63,194 bases of DNA from Shewanella sp. MBTL60-007 (GCF_019654915.1 NZ_BPET01000031.1:1-63194); one strand, 5' to 3'. Shown: positions 9,523 to 19,031, numbered from the stretch's first letter. Notes: generated from the sequence alone by a model not told the origin. Numbers and translations: made by a program.

Positions 9523-9544
9523 AAGGGCTACATATGTAGCCCTT
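9523..9544. terminator. Perfect hairpin between kbl and tdh
   Basis: A perfect 22-bp palindrome with arms AAGGGCTACAT / ATGTAGCCCTT, directly after kbl. The following ATT is a poor T-run, so it may act as a leaky terminator or an mRNA-stability hairpin rather than a full stop. Confidence 0.6.
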
Positions 9545-9595
9545 ATTGAATGACATTCAGCAAGCAGCAAACATAAGCTTGTAATAGGTTATAAG

Positions 9596-10621
9596 ATGAA
9601 AGCACTAAGCAAATTAAAGCCTGAAGAAGGCATCTGGATGGTCGATGCACCTAAGCCAGAGGTGGGCCATAACGATCTACTAATTAAAATCCGCAAGACC
9701 GCTATCTGTGGCACAGACGTTCATATCTACAACTGGGATGAATGGTCACAAAACACCATTCCCGTGCCTATGGTTGTCGGTCATGAGTATGTGGGTGAAG
9801 TCGTTGGCATGGGCCAAGAAGTACGTGGTTTCTCTGTGGGCGATCGCGTTTCGGGTGAAGGCCATATCACTTGCGGTCACTGCCGTAATTGCCGCGGCGG
9901 ACGTACCCACCTGTGCCGTAATACCTCAGGTGTAGGTGTAAACCGCGAAGGTGCTTTTGCCGAATACCTCGTTATTCCAGCCTTCAACGCTTTTAAAATC
10001 CCAGATGATATCTCTGATGATTTAGCTTCTATCTTCGATCCATTCGGTAACGCCGTTCATACCGCTCTATCGTTTGACCTAGTGGGCGAAGACGTATTGA
10101 TCACAGGCGCGGGTCCTATCGGTATCATGGCCGCTGCCGTATGCCGTCACGTTGGCGCACGCCACGTGGTGATCACCGACGTGAATGAATACCGTCTAGA
10201 GTTAGCACAGAAGATGGGCGCGACCCGTGCTGTTAACGTTGCCAAAGAGAAATTGGAAGATGTAATGCAGGAACTGGGCATGACAGAGGGCTTCGATGTT
10301 GGCCTAGAGATGTCTGGCGTGCCTTCAGCGTTCCACTCTATGCTTGATACTATGAATCACGGTGGCAAAATCGCCATGCTAGGTATTCCAGGTGGTGATA
10401 TGGCTATCGACTGGAGCAAGGTGATCTTCAAAGGATTAATCATCAAAGGGATCTACGGTCGCGAGATGTTCGAAACTTGGTACAAGATGGCCAGCCTTAT
10501 CCAATCAGGCCTAGATATCTCTCCAATCATCACTCATCACTACAGTATCGATGAGTTTCAGCAAGGCTTCGATGCAATGCGTTCAGGCCAGTCTGGTAAA
10601 GTTATCCTGAACTGGGACTAA
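9596..10621 (+). CDS. tdh: L-threonine 3-dehydrogenase
   Basis: 341 residues, the standard size. A zinc-dependent medium-chain dehydrogenase that oxidises threonine to 2-amino-3-ketobutyrate with NAD+. The catalytic zinc site is visible as [16 protein letters not shown] (Cys38) and [10 protein letters not shown]. The structural zinc lobe has four cysteines in [19 protein letters not shown]. The NAD-binding loop is [12 protein letters not shown]. The product is the substrate of Kbl encoded upstream, so the two genes form a two-step pathway from threonine to glycine plus acetyl-CoA. Confidence 0.97.
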   Translation: MKALSKLKPEEGIWMVDAPKPEVGHNDLLIKIRKTAICGTDVHIYNWDEWSQNTIPVPMVVGHEYVGEVVGMGQEVRGFSVGDRVSGEGHITCGHCRNCRGGRTHLCRNTSGVGVNREGAFAEYLVIPAFNAFKIPDDISDDLASIFDPFGNAVHTALSFDLVGEDVLITGAGPIGIMAAAVCRHVGARHVVITDVNEYRLELAQKMGATRAVNVAKEKLEDVMQELGMTEGFDVGLEMSGVPSAFHSMLDTMNHGGKIAMLGIPGGDMAIDWSKVIFKGLIIKGIYGREMFETWYKMASLIQSGLDISPIITHHYSIDEFQQGFDAMRSGQSGKVILNWD

Positions 10622-10654
10622 ACTTTAGCTGGCTAAAGCTTAACCTTTAATAGT

Positions 10655-10688
10655 GGCTGTAATACACTTTCGTATTGCAGCCCTTTTT
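10655..10688 (+). terminator. Terminator of kbl-tdh
   Basis: Stem GGCTGTAATAC / GTATTGCAGCC (one T-G wobble) with a 6-nt loop, followed by CTTTTT. Confidence 0.85.
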
Positions 10689-10731
10689 ATCACTACACAA
10701 TTTGTCATTACATCATGAACTCGGGATTATT

Positions 10732-11040
10732 ATGTCAGCGTTTCAACACCTAAGCGTAAGCCAACTCATGCAGATGCAGCAAACATCACCAGAGTTGCAG
10801 ATTGTCGATATTAGAGATGCCGCTAGCTATGAATCGGGTCATATCGATGGCTCCTTTAACCTCAATAATGAAAACCTAGCGCACTATATTGCCGATGCCG
10901 ATATGGATCTGCCGATTGTTGTAGTTTGCTATCATGGGATAAGTAGCCAAAGTGCGGCGACCTATCTTAATGAACAGGGCTTCGATGAAGTCTTCAGTTT
11001 AGATGGCGGTTACAGTGCTTGGCATTTAGCGCATCAATAA
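10732..11040 (+). CDS. glpE: Thiosulfate sulfurtransferase (single-domain rhodanese)
   Basis: 102 residues from the ATG at 10732, close to the 108 of E. coli GlpE. The longer open frame from 10675 would start inside the tdh terminator and adds residues foreign to the family. A single rhodanese domain: LQIVDIRDAASYESGHIDGSFNL near the N-terminus and the active-site loop VVVCYHGISSQSAA, whose cysteine should accept the sulfur. Cytoplasmic; moves sulfane sulfur from thiosulfate to cyanide or thioredoxin-like acceptors. It sits 20 bp ahead of glpG, the same pairing as in the enteric glpEG segment. Confidence 0.92.
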   Translation: MSAFQHLSVSQLMQMQQTSPELQIVDIRDAASYESGHIDGSFNLNNENLAHYIADADMDLPIVVVCYHGISSQSAATYLNEQGFDEVFSLDGGYSAWHLAHQ

Positions 11041-11060
11041 ATGAGCATGAGGGTAACTGA

Positions 11061-11900
11061 ATGATTGAGATTGGCAGGCTTCCTAATAGCCGAGCAGCAC
11101 AGGCTCTCATTGACTACCTCAAGGGGCTTAATATCGACTGTGAGCTGGTGCCCACCGAACAAGGGGTGGCACTAATGATCCATGATCAAAGCCAATTCGA
11201 CCGCGCCCATCGCGAATTCCAAGCCTTTATTCACAACCCTTACGATGAAAAGTATCTCGCTGCATCATGGGAAAATGGTGATACTCACACCAAATTAGAT
11301 TACGGAAATCCGAGTTTACAACTCATCAGTCAATTTATAACGGGTGCAGGCCCATTGACCTTACTAGTATTTTTTACTTGTGTCGTCATCTACGCCGCGA
11401 TGAATCTTGGCTTCGCCAACCCGATCTTCGAGCAACTGTCATTTTTTGGGGCGACACAATCTGCAACACTGAGTGAGTTCTGGCGGATCTTTACTCCCAG
11501 CCTACTGCACTTCTCAGCAATGCATATCATCTTCAACCTGCTTTGGTGGTGGTATTTGGGCGGCAAGATTGAGAATAAACTGGGTTTCACTCCATTATTC
11601 ATTCTATTAATCGTTGGCGGCACGCTGCCCAATATCTTGCAGTACTATATGGCAGGCCCAGGCTTTGGTGGTCTGTCTGGCGTGGTTTATGCCGTCGTCG
11701 GCTATACATGGGTTATGGGGGTAAAACGTCCCGAGTCAGGAATCGGCCTACCGCCTGCTTATATCGGTTTCATGTTGTTATGGTTAGTCTTTGGTTTCAC
11801 CGATATGTTTGGTCTATCTATCGCTAACGGTGCCCACTTAGGTGGCCTGCTGGTCGGCCTGATCCAAGGTTTCGTCGACAGTAAAACCCGCAAAATTTAA
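11061..11900 (+). CDS. glpG: Rhomboid intramembrane serine protease
   Basis: 279 residues. The N-terminal ~70 residues form the small cytoplasmic domain of GlpG, followed by about six membrane segments. The active-site serine is in GGLSGVVYAVVGY (about Ser206), and the partner histidine is in NGAHLGGLLVG (about His259). The structural HxxxN of the second helix appears as HIIFNLLWWWYLGG, and WRIFTPSLLHFS matches the L1 region. It cleaves transmembrane substrates within the inner membrane. It is downstream of glpE in the same direction and probably cotranscribed. Confidence 0.95.
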   Translation: MIEIGRLPNSRAAQALIDYLKGLNIDCELVPTEQGVALMIHDQSQFDRAHREFQAFIHNPYDEKYLAASWENGDTHTKLDYGNPSLQLISQFITGAGPLTLLVFFTCVVIYAAMNLGFANPIFEQLSFFGATQSATLSEFWRIFTPSLLHFSAMHIIFNLLWWWYLGGKIENKLGFTPLFILLIVGGTLPNILQYYMAGPGFGGLSGVVYAVVGYTWVMGVKRPESGIGLPPAYIGFMLLWLVFGFTDMFGLSIANGAHLGGLLVGLIQGFVDSKTRKI

Positions 11901-11952
11901 ATCTCTTGAATCGATAGTGCTATTCAGCCCTGTATTCATCGCTTTGCTAGAT

Positions 11953-11972
11953 AGCCCGCATACCGCGGGCTA
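11953..11972. repeat. GC-rich hairpin between glpG and elbB
   Basis: AGCCCGC / GCGGGCT stem with a 5-nt loop between two convergent genes. No real T-run on either strand, so only a weak or bidirectional stop. Confidence 0.45.
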
Positions 11973-12002
11973 AATCTTATAGGCTATTTAATGCTAAAAG
12001 TA

Positions 12003-12656
12003 TTAAGCCATCTCTAGCACTTTCGCTACTAACTTGCTGATCCCTGAATGCGCTTCAAGGATATCCCCAGCCAACATATAAGCAGGAGTACTAACCACCT
12101 TATGCTCCTCATCGACAACAACCTCATCCACAAGCGCAGCCTTATGTTGGCCACCTTGCTGCTCAAAAGCGGCAGCGGTGCCCACATCACTGCCTATGGT
12201 TCCCTTAACGCCTAAAGGATAAAACTGAGGGATCATCACAGGAGAAATACAGATAAAACCGACAGGTTTAGCAGCCTCACTAAACTGCGATATAAACTGC
12301 TTAATACTCGGCTCGACGACATGCTCGGCACCGGCAATGGCAAAGTCACATAGATTCTTCGCCGCACCGAAACCGCCAGGGATCACCAAAGCGTCGAACT
12401 CGGCAATATCAAGTTCATCTACCGCCTTAATATCGCCACGGGCTATCCTTGCGGACTCAACCAAGACATTGCGCGTTTCGTTCTCCTGTACCTCACCTGT
12501 GAAGTGGTTAATCACATGGAACTGTGGAATATTCGGAGCAAAACATTGGTAACTTGCACCAGCCCTAGTGATCTCCAATAGGGCCAAAACAGACTCATGT
12601 AACTCCGTGCCATCGTAAACGCCACAGCCACTTAAAAGTACCGCGATTTTTTTCAT
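12003..12656 (-). CDS. elbB: Isoprenoid biosynthesis glyoxalase ElbB
   Basis: 217 residues. DJ-1/PfpI superfamily, ElbB branch: KKIAVLLSGCGVYDGTELHESV at the start, DALVIPGGFGAAKNLCDFA in the middle and KPVGFICISPVMIP, the nucleophile-elbow cysteine region. The E. coli homologue has weak glyoxalase III activity and was linked to isoprenoid (lycopene) yield; its physiological role is unclear. Single gene, convergent with glpG and divergent from polA. Confidence 0.92.
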   Translation of the reverse strand: MKKIAVLLSGCGVYDGTELHESVLALLEITRAGASYQCFAPNIPQFHVINHFTGEVQENETRNVLVESARIARGDIKAVDELDIAEFDALVIPGGFGAAKNLCDFAIAGAEHVVEPSIKQFISQFSEAAKPVGFICISPVMIPQFYPLGVKGTIGSDVGTAAAFEQQGGQHKAALVDEVVVDEEHKVVSTPAYMLAGDILEAHSGISKLVAKVLEMA

Positions 12657-13043
12657 TAAAAAGCCCCTTTATATATCATATTGTTTTAACAAAATTGCAA
12701 TAAACAGCTTGATCAGATTATTTATCGTGCTAAGTTAGGTCAACACTTTAGCAGGCGAGCAATATTTAATCAGAAAATGGACTTTAAATATGCATAAAAA
12801 TAAAAAGTCCACATATTTAGTTTAAATAGCTGAAATAAAACCCACTTCACACATTTAATTTAACTAGCCAATTATCAATAACTTAGGCTTACCCCACTTT
12901 ATTGCATTTTTTAGTCAAGATCGAGTTCTCCTGTTTCATTCACAGAGTTATCCACAGGCTGTGATTTATTTTTACGTGGCCGAAATAGCCCTAATATGGC
13001 ATGCTAGCGCCATCATCGAACTCCGATATATAAATACTTAACT
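12657..13043. other. AT-rich elbB-polA intergenic region
   Basis: 387 bp, strongly AT-rich, with no open frame I would support. It must hold the divergent promoters of elbB and polA. The one clear landmark is a perfect DnaA box at 12948-12956. Confidence 0.7.
12948..12956 (+). promoter_or_regulatory. DnaA box upstream of polA
   Basis: TTATCCACA is a perfect match to the consensus DnaA box, about 90 bp before the polA start. DnaA-dependent stimulation of polA has been described in E. coli, so a regulatory use is plausible; chance occurrence is not excluded. Confidence 0.5.
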
Positions 13044-15800
13044 ATGCCTAAAATTGCCGATAACCCTTTAATTCTTGTGGATGGTTCTTCATACCTCTAC
13101 CGCGCCTACTATGCTCCACCTCACCTAACGAATTCTAAGGGAGAAGCCACTGGCGCCGTATATGGCGTTATCAACATGCTTCGCAGCCTATTAAACCAAT
13201 ATAAGCCATCACAGATGGCGGTGGTTTTTGACGCAAAAGGTAAAACCTTCCGTAACGAGATGTATTCGGAATATAAGGCGCAGCGACCACCTATGCCTGA
13301 CGATCTGCGCACACAAATTGAGCCTCTGCACAGAATCATCAAGGCACTCGGTCTTCCACTTGTCTGCATTCCAGGTGTCGAGGCCGATGACGTCATCGGT
13401 ACCATTGCCACCCAAGCCAGTAAAGAGGGTCGCGCGGTATTGATCAGCACCGGCGATAAAGATATGGCTCAATTGGTAGATGACAATATTACCTTAATCA
13501 ATACCATGACCAATACCATCATGGGACCTGCCGAGGTAAATGAAAAATTTGGTGTTGGCCCCGAGCTAATTATCGATCTACTGGCCTTACAAGGCGATAA
13601 AGCCGATAACATTCCTGGTTTACCCGGCGTAGGTGAAAAAACCGCGCTAGCCATGCTCATTGGTGTGGGCGGTGTAGAGCAGATCCTTGCTGCACCAGAA
13701 AAGATGCCTGAGCTTGGCTTCCGTGGCTCTAAAACCATGCCGGCTAAAATTATTGAGCATGCCGATATGCTTAAGCTCAGTTATGAGCTGGCAACAATCA
13801 AGTTAGATGTAGATCTTGATCAAGACTGGCATCAACTTTCGATTTCACCAGCCGACAAAGATGAGCTCATTAAGTGTTACGGCGAGATGGAGTTTAAGCG
13901 TTGGCTAGCCGAAGTCCTCGATAACAAGAGCGACAAAACCACTGCCACCGAGTCAGAAGATGATGCACCAGCAGCCAAGCTTGATCTCGAAATAGAGTAC
14001 GACACCATCCTGACGCTAGAGCAGCTCGACAGCTGGATTGAAAAATTAAAAGCCGCCGAGCTTATCGCCATCGATACCGAAACCACTAGCCTCAATTATA
14101 TGGAAGCTAAGTTAGTCGGCATCTCTTTCGCTGTAGAAGCGGGTAAAGCAGCCTACCTGCCATTAGGCCATGACTATGTCGATGCTCCAGAGCAGTTAGA
14201 TAGAGATGTTGTATTTGAAAAACTACAACCGCTACTTGAAGACGAAAACCTTAAGAAGGTTGGCCAAAACCTAAAGTACGACATCAGCATCTTTGCTAAC
14301 GCAGGCATCACACTACGTGGTGTACAGTTTGATACCATGCTTGAATCTTATGTGTTTAACTCAGTCGCTTCTAAGCACAACATGGACGACTTGGCATTAA
14401 AGTACCTTGGCCATAAGAACATCAGTTTCGAGGAAATTGCAGGTAAAGGCGTAAAACAGCTAACTTTCAATCAAATTCCATTAGAAACTGCCGCACCTTA
14501 TGCAGCGGAAGATGCCGATATTACTCTGCGTCTGCACCAACACTTATGGCCACGGCTCAGCAAGCACAGCGAACTGGCAAGTGTGTTTAGCGATATCGAA
14601 CTACCGCTAGTTAACATTTTGTCTGATATCGAACGCCAAGGTGTGTTGATCGATAGCATGTTGCTAGGGCAGCAGAGCGAAGAGCTCGCTCGCAAGATTG
14701 ATGAACTAGAGCACAAAGCACACGAAATTGCAGGTGAACCATTTAACTTAAGCTCTCCTAAGCAGTTGCAGGCACTATTCTTCGAAAAACTGGGTTACCC
14801 AGTCATTAAGAAGACACCTAAAGGTGCTCCCTCAACAGCTGAAGAAGTGTTAGTAGAGCTTGCTCTGGATTACCCTCTGCCTAAGATAATTCTTGAGCAC
14901 CGTAGTCTGGCTAAGCTAAAAAGCACCTACACAGATAAGCTACCGTTGATGGTTGATGCCAAGACTGGTCGTGTACATACCAGTTATCATCAGGCCAATG
15001 CTGCAACAGGGCGTTTATCCTCGAGTGAGCCAAACTTGCAGAATATCCCGATCCGTACCGAAGAGGGGCGTCGTATTCGCCACGCGTTTATCGCACCAGC
15101 GGGTAAGAAGATCCTCGCAGCCGACTATTCGCAAATTGAACTTAGGATCATGGCGCACTTGTCGCAAGATGCAGGCTTGCTGAAAGCCTTTGCCGAAGGC
15201 AAAGATATTCATAAGGCGACAGCAGCAGAAGTGTTCGATGTCGACTTTAGCGAAGTCACCTCTGACCAACGTCGCCGCGCCAAAGCCGTTAACTTCGGCT
15301 TGATCTATGGCATGTCGGCATTTGGCTTGGCCAAGCAGCTTGATATTCCAAGAGCCGAAGCACAAAGCTATATCGATACTTACTTTAAACGCTACCCTGG
15401 CGTATTAAAGTATATGGAAGAAACTCGCGCAATCGCAGCCGATCTTGGTTACGTATCAACCCTATTTGGCCGTCGCTTGTATCTACCGGCCATTAAAGAT
15501 AGAAATGCCATGCGTAGGCAAGCTGCCGAACGCGCAGCGATCAACGCACCGATGCAAGGTACTGCCGCCGATATCATTAAGAAGGCGATGATCGATATTG
15601 CTCAGTGGATCGCAACTGAAACTCAGGGCGAAATTACCATGATCATGCAGGTACACGATGAATTGGTGTTTGAAGTTGATGAAGCTAAGGCCGATAGCTT
15701 GCAGGCAAAAGTATGCGAATTGATGGCCGCTTCGGCTAAGCTTGATGTTGAGTTACTGGCTGAAGCCGGCATTGGTGACAACTGGGAACAAGCACACTAA
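13044..15800 (+). CDS. polA: DNA polymerase I
   Basis: 918 residues, near the 928 of E. coli. Three domains are seen in order. The 5'-3' exonuclease is about 1-290 ([46 protein letters not shown]). The proofreading 3'-5' exonuclease is about 325-510; its metal residues look intact in [11 protein letters not shown] and [12 protein letters not shown]. The polymerase is about 520-918, with motif [19 protein letters not shown], motif [22 protein letters not shown] and motif [12 protein letters not shown]. It fills gaps after primer removal and in excision repair. A DnaA box lies upstream, and Spot 42 RNA follows as in enterics. Confidence 0.98.
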   Translation: MPKIADNPLILVDGSSYLYRAYYAPPHLTNSKGEATGAVYGVINMLRSLLNQYKPSQMAVVFDAKGKTFRNEMYSEYKAQRPPMPDDLRTQIEPLHRIIKALGLPLVCIPGVEADDVIGTIATQASKEGRAVLISTGDKDMAQLVDDNITLINTMTNTIMGPAEVNEKFGVGPELIIDLLALQGDKADNIPGLPGVGEKTALAMLIGVGGVEQILAAPEKMPELGFRGSKTMPAKIIEHADMLKLSYELATIKLDVDLDQDWHQLSISPADKDELIKCYGEMEFKRWLAEVLDNKSDKTTATESEDDAPAAKLDLEIEYDTILTLEQLDSWIEKLKAAELIAIDTETTSLNYMEAKLVGISFAVEAGKAAYLPLGHDYVDAPEQLDRDVVFEKLQPLLEDENLKKVGQNLKYDISIFANAGITLRGVQFDTMLESYVFNSVASKHNMDDLALKYLGHKNISFEEIAGKGVKQLTFNQIPLETAAPYAAEDADITLRLHQHLWPRLSKHSELASVFSDIELPLVNILSDIERQGVLIDSMLLGQQSEELARKIDELEHKAHEIAGEPFNLSSPKQLQALFFEKLGYPVIKKTPKGAPSTAEEVLVELALDYPLPKIILEHRSLAKLKSTYTDKLPLMVDAKTGRVHTSYHQANAATGRLSSSEPNLQNIPIRTEEGRRIRHAFIAPAGKKILAADYSQIELRIMAHLSQDAGLLKAFAEGKDIHKATAAEVFDVDFSEVTSDQRRRAKAVNFGLIYGMSAFGLAKQLDIPRAEAQSYIDTYFKRYPGVLKYMEETRAIAADLGYVSTLFGRRLYLPAIKDRNAMRRQAAERAAINAPMQGTAADIIKKAMIDIAQWIATETQGEITMIMQVHDELVFEVDEAKADSLQAKVCELMAASAKLDVELLAEAGIGDNWEQAH

Positions 15801-15813
15801 ATTCTCTTAAGTC

Positions 15814-15846
15814 ATGGCTGGCGGAACACTCTGCCAGCCACTTTTG
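15814..15846 (+). terminator. Terminator of polA
   Basis: TGGCTGGC / GCCAGCCA perfect 8-bp stem with a 10-nt loop, followed by CTTTTG. Confidence 0.8.
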
Positions 15847-16028
15847 TTCCAAATCTGAAGCTTCCTTTCCATATCGTTCGAATTCACGCAACCGCCGTTC
15901 AATTAATCACAAAATTAGCTCTGCCAACAGAATCAATGTAAACAATTGATAAGTAGTCATTAAAGTGAAATTTAACGATCATTTACTGTATCTTTATTGC
16001 ACAAACATTGGGATATCCATCACATTAT

Positions 16029-16087
16029 TGTGTGTTTTTTACAAAAACAGTTTTTCATATTACGATTAATGGAGTAATATTCTCTGC
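16029..16087 (+). promoter_or_regulatory. Promoter region of Spot 42, with a degenerate CRP-like site
   Basis: TAATAT at 16075-16080 lies 7 nt before the expected RNA 5' end, with a TTTTCA -35-like box 17 bp upstream. TGTGT-N6-TACAA at 16029-16044 weakly resembles a CRP site; in E. coli spf is repressed by CRP-cAMP. The CRP match is poor (about 7 of 10 core positions). Confidence 0.45.
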
Positions 16088-16204
16088 GTAGGGTACAGAG
16101 GTTAAGATGTTCTATCTTTCAGACCTTTTTTTTACGTTCGCTATTTAATAGTGAATGGCCAAATTATGGCGCCCCAGCAAATCTAATTTGCTGGGGCTTT
16201 TTTT
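16088..16204 (+). ncRNA. spf: Spot 42 small RNA
   Basis: The first ~47 nt, beginning GTAGGGTACAGAGGTTAAGA and continuing through a TTCTATCTTTCAGACC block, match E. coli Spot 42 almost base for base (one extra T), including the unstructured regions that pair with target mRNAs. The middle differs from E. coli. The 3' end keeps the same design, a CCCCAGC / GCTGGGG terminator stem followed by eight T. The position between polA and engB is the conserved location. The RNA is an Hfq-dependent regulator of carbon metabolism, made when CRP-cAMP is low. About 117 nt, slightly longer than the 109 nt of E. coli. Confidence 0.95.
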
Positions 16205-16343
16205 CGTCTGAAATAAAATTTAGAGTAATTACTTTAAATTGAACAAAATTCGAGTTATGCTGTGTTCATTGAGCGATATCAACCTAGTTTGATTGAACTT
16301 GAGTCTTGTTGAATTTAGCTTCTCCCCAAAAGAGCTAATTTAT

Positions 16344-16373
16344 ACCGATGGTTTATTGCCGTCGGTTTTTTTT
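16344..16373 (+). terminator. Orphan rightward terminator after Spot 42
   Basis: ACCGATGG / CCGTCGGT stem (one wobble), 7-nt loop, then eight T. No + strand gene ends nearby; it may back up spf termination or end a separate short RNA starting near 16260. Confidence 0.7.
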
Positions 16374-16417
16374 GCCTATTTCTCCCTTAATGTTCCTGCC
16401 TTTACGATAAATAAGCC

Positions 16418-16446
16418 AAAAAAAACGCCCCTTTTAAAGGAGCGTA
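16418..16446 (-). terminator. Terminator of engB
   Basis: Read on the minus strand: a CGCTCCTTT / AAAGGGGCG-type stem followed by a run of eight T, 40 bp past the engB stop codon. Confidence 0.85.
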
Positions 16447-16485
16447 TTCATCTATCTGCGTGCCACAGCTATGACATTAAAAGCG

Positions 16486-17163
16486 TTACTCTTTGCCAAC
16501 TTCTGCTTGAGCGGCAATCGCATCTGCTTCTAGTTGTTGCATTAGCCATTCAGGCTTGCACCAACTATCTAGAATACCTAGCACTTTGCCTTTACCAATA
16601 CCTTTTAATGAAGAGAAAGGCTCAACTTTTACGCCATCTTTAAAATGACTTAGCTTCTTGCGTACCTCGTTCACCATCTTCATTCTGGCACTTTGACCAA
16701 GCTTATCGGCTTTGGTTAACAGTGCTAAAACTGGAATATGACTCTCAACCGCCCACTCGATCATCTGCATATCGAGATCTTTAAGTGGGTGACGGATATC
16801 CATCAGTACCACAACACCACTCAAACAATCGCGTTTCAATAGGTATTCACCCAGTGACTCTTGCCACTTAAGCTTCAGTGCCAAAGGAACCTGAGCAAAA
16901 CCATAGCCTGGTAGATCCACCAAGCGACGATGCTTATCCAACCTAAAAACGTTAATTAACTGAGTACGCCCAGGCGTTTTACTGGTTCGAGCAATCTTTT
17001 GCTCCGTTAGTAAGTTCAAAGCACTCGACTTACCCGCGTTAGAACGGCCCGCAAATGCGATCTCAACCCCAACATCGCCAGGGAGATATTCATTCAAGTG
17101 TGCAATATCAGGTGCACTAATTAAAAACTCCGCTTTACGGAAATCGATACGAGATTCACTCAC
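16486..17163 (-). CDS. engB: Ribosome biogenesis GTP-binding protein EngB (YihA/YsxC)
   Basis: 225 residues from the GTG at 17163. I chose this start because GGAG lies 6 nt upstream and family members begin at the [17 protein letters not shown] segment; a TTG four codons earlier is the alternative. A TRAFAC GTPase: G1 [15 protein letters not shown]3 [12 protein letters not shown]4 TKADKL and a C-terminal [10 protein letters not shown] (G5-like). It acts in late assembly of the 50S subunit. It is encoded opposite to polA/spf and divergent from the cytochrome c4 gene, as in related genomes. Confidence 0.95.
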   Translation of the reverse strand: MSESRIDFRKAEFLISAPDIAHLNEYLPGDVGVEIAFAGRSNAGKSSALNLLTEQKIARTSKTPGRTQLINVFRLDKHRRLVDLPGYGFAQVPLALKLKWQESLGEYLLKRDCLSGVVVLMDIRHPLKDLDMQMIEWAVESHIPVLALLTKADKLGQSARMKMVNEVRKKLSHFKDGVKVEPFSSLKGIGKGKVLGILDSWCKPEWLMQQLEADAIAAQAEVGKE

Positions 17164-17332
17164 AATTAACTCCAAAACTTTACTAACAAACCTTTATAAA
17201 TATCGAAGAGTTGCTTACATTTTCACAATTTCGTGTAAAATATTACCCCGATCACATAAAATACATTTTATCACGCTTGCGGGTCTTCCTAGTAAGCTCA
17301 GGACAAATATTTTAATAAGAAGTTGGAACGCC

Positions 17333-17953
17333 ATGAAAAAGTTAGCTCTTGCGCTGTCTGTTTTAGCCACAATCTCTTCACCTGCTATGGCCGAAGGAAA
17401 TGCCGAAGCCGGAAAAACTAAAGCCATTGTTTGTTCTGCATGTCACGGTGTTGACGGTAACAGCATGATAGACATGTATCCTAAACTTGCAGGTCAACAT
17501 AGTACCTACCTTGAAAAACAGCTACATGATTTCCGCAGTGCAGCACAGACTGGCGGAAAAGAAGGTCGTATGGACCCAATCATGGGCGGTATGTCTGTAG
17601 CCCTAAGCGATCAAGACATCGCTGACTTGGCGGCATTTTATGCTAGCCAAGAAAATAAAGATATCGAAGTTAAAGATATTCCAGAGTTAGGCGCACAGCT
17701 TTATAAAACTGGTGACTCAGCCCGTGGCATCACAGCATGTATTGCTTGTCATGGACCAGAAGGTAAAGGAAGCGAGCTTGCTGGCTTCCCTGCAATCAAC
17801 AGCCAACATGCAAATTATATCAAGATCCAGCTAAATAAGTTCCACGATACAAATCGTAACAACGACTTAAATGGCATGATGCAAGATGTTGCTAAAAAAT
17901 TGAATGCTGCCGATATCGAGGCATTATCTAAATATATATCAAGCCTTAAGTAA
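17333..17953 (+). CDS. Cytochrome c4 (periplasmic dihaem cytochrome c)
   Basis: 206 residues. A Sec signal peptide (MKKLALALSVLATISSPAMA, cleavage after AMA) is followed by two cytochrome c domains, each with one haem site: CSACHG (Cys34, Cys37, His38) and CIACHG (Cys136, Cys139, His140). Distal methionines are expected in the MGGMSVALSD and NGMMQDVAKKL segments. This two-domain layout is cytochrome c4, which passes electrons from the bc1 complex to terminal oxidases, notably cbb3-type. Divergent from engB, its usual neighbour in Shewanella. Confidence 0.93.
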   Translation: MKKLALALSVLATISSPAMAEGNAEAGKTKAIVCSACHGVDGNSMIDMYPKLAGQHSTYLEKQLHDFRSAAQTGGKEGRMDPIMGGMSVALSDQDIADLAAFYASQENKDIEVKDIPELGAQLYKTGDSARGITACIACHGPEGKGSELAGFPAINSQHANYIKIQLNKFHDTNRNNDLNGMMQDVAKKLNAADIEALSKYISSLK

Positions 17954-17970
17954 ACATTAGCGATAACTTA

Positions 17971-17995
17971 AAAGGACGGGGTTACCGTCCTTTTT
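17971..17995 (+). terminator. Terminator of the cytochrome c4 gene
   Basis: AAGGACGG / CCGTCCTT stem with a 5-nt loop and a following T-run. Confidence 0.9.
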
Positions 17996-18012
17996 CATAT
18001 CATCCCGTTTAC

Positions 18013-18069
18013 GTTTACGTAAACTTCAAGCAAAACCCTCTTGACAGAGATCACAGTTCTAGGTTTAAA
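18013..18069 (+). promoter_or_regulatory. Palindrome and sigma70-like promoter upstream of the CsrB-like RNA
   Basis: GTTTACGTAAAC (18013-18024) is a perfect 12-bp palindrome. TTGACA (18041-18046) followed 17 bp later by TTTAAA could be a sigma70 promoter. The palindrome lies about 200 bp before the RNA body, a distance like that of the UvrY/GacA upstream site of E. coli csrB, but it does not match the usual TGTAAG-N6-CTTACA box. Confidence 0.35.
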
Positions 18070-18229
18070 TAAGCCCCGTACCGAGATGAACCCAACTGTT
18101 AGTACAAAAATTATTTAATAATAACTTTCAGATTTCGGTATTTGTACATTTAAGATATAAGAATAAAGTAACAAAAAAATAATAATAATATTGAGACCAC
18201 TCACTAAAAATAATAAGAGTCGAGATTTC

Positions 18230-18704
18230 AGTTTGAAGTCCAGGTCGCAAGAACATTAGTAAGGATTTGGTTAGGAAGGCCAAAACGCTGTTTAGCATTA
18301 AACCTTACATTCAGAGAAACATCTACCAATAGGAAAGTGTTTGTAGGATACAGACATAGCATAGGAAGCTGATGCTTTGGATGCACTTGCGGGAAGCTTG
18401 TTATCACTGGAAGATACTTAAAAAAATAGACAGGGATGGTTACTTAGGCGTCATTGGATGGACGAATAAAAATTGTGATGTGTCTTTAGAGACCATCTAC
18501 GGAAACTGTTGTCGGGAAGACGACAGGTCTAAAAATAAAGTGTCTGGAAGACCATAAACTAAAAGACATGCATGGAAAGCTGACAAAAAAATAAGACGGA
18601 TATTGACCGGGATAGTCACATAGCAAGTATGGATACTTGAAATCAGAATTGGTGTCGATTGACACTTTATAGAGGCGACAGATTAATCTGTCGCCTTTTT
18701 TTAT
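18230..18704 (+). ncRNA. csrB: CsrB/CsrC-family small RNA (CsrA-sequestering)
   Basis: Between 18263 and 18640 the + strand carries 18 GGA motifs in under 400 nt, many of them AGGA, GGGA or TGGA in the loops of short hairpins. Examples are GTCG-GGAAGA-CGAC (18512-18525) and CAAGTA-TGGA-TACTTG (18624-18639). This is the signature of RNAs that bind many CsrA dimers and relieve CsrA control of translation. It ends in a perfect 11-bp-arm terminator at 18673-18702. Its place between engB and yihI is that of E. coli csrC. The 5' end is uncertain (anywhere from about 18080 to 18240). A 61-codon open frame inside it has no coding support. CsrA targets often include motility genes, of interest given the downstream flagellar cluster. 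Confidence 0.88.
18673..18702 (+). terminator. Terminator of the CsrB-like RNA
   Basis: A perfect palindrome with arms GGCGACAGATT / AATCTGTCGCC, followed by eight T. Confidence 0.93.
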
Positions 18705-18715
18705 TTCTCACTCTA

Positions 18716-18981
18716 ATACCAATCAGTATAAGAATTTGATCAACTCAGAACGATTTTTGGCAAACTAATTCTAGGCGAATAGCTGCAATAATGGTTATTC
18801 CCTTATAAATCTATTCAACGCAGAAGTAAGTAGCCAAAAACGTTCCAGAATGGCGAGTTTTAGCGATTCTGATGCAGTGTTAACGAACTTGAACGTAGAA
18901 CAACTATGCTCTTCATTCGTTGCCTTGCCTCAAAACCGCTAAATTCTCGCTGAGTGACTAAATATTTATACTGATTGGTAT
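18716..18981. mobile_element. MITE-like element (266 bp, 16-bp terminal inverted repeats)
   Basis: ATACCAATCAGTATAA at the left end and its exact reverse complement TTATACTGATTGGTAT at the right end bound a 266-bp segment with no open frame. Interior sequence is partly self-complementary (for example CAGAACG near 18746 and CGTTCCAG near 18841). This is the layout of a non-autonomous miniature inverted-repeat element mobilised by a transposase elsewhere. It sits between the CsrB-like RNA terminator and the next gene. A clear target duplication is not visible; the flanks are TA/AT rich. Confidence 0.7.
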
Positions 18982-19031
18982 AATATCTTCATTTATACTG
19001 AAATTAATTAAGTCATTGGTTTAGCGAACAT

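Noticed and set aside
16293..16643. 116-codon rightward open frame after Spot 42
   Set aside because: It spans a terminator, the engB terminator and the end of engB on the other strand, has no ribosome site and a low-complexity product.
18372..18557. 61-codon open frame
   Set aside because: It lies wholly inside the CsrB-like RNA; its codons are explained by the GGA-rich hairpins.
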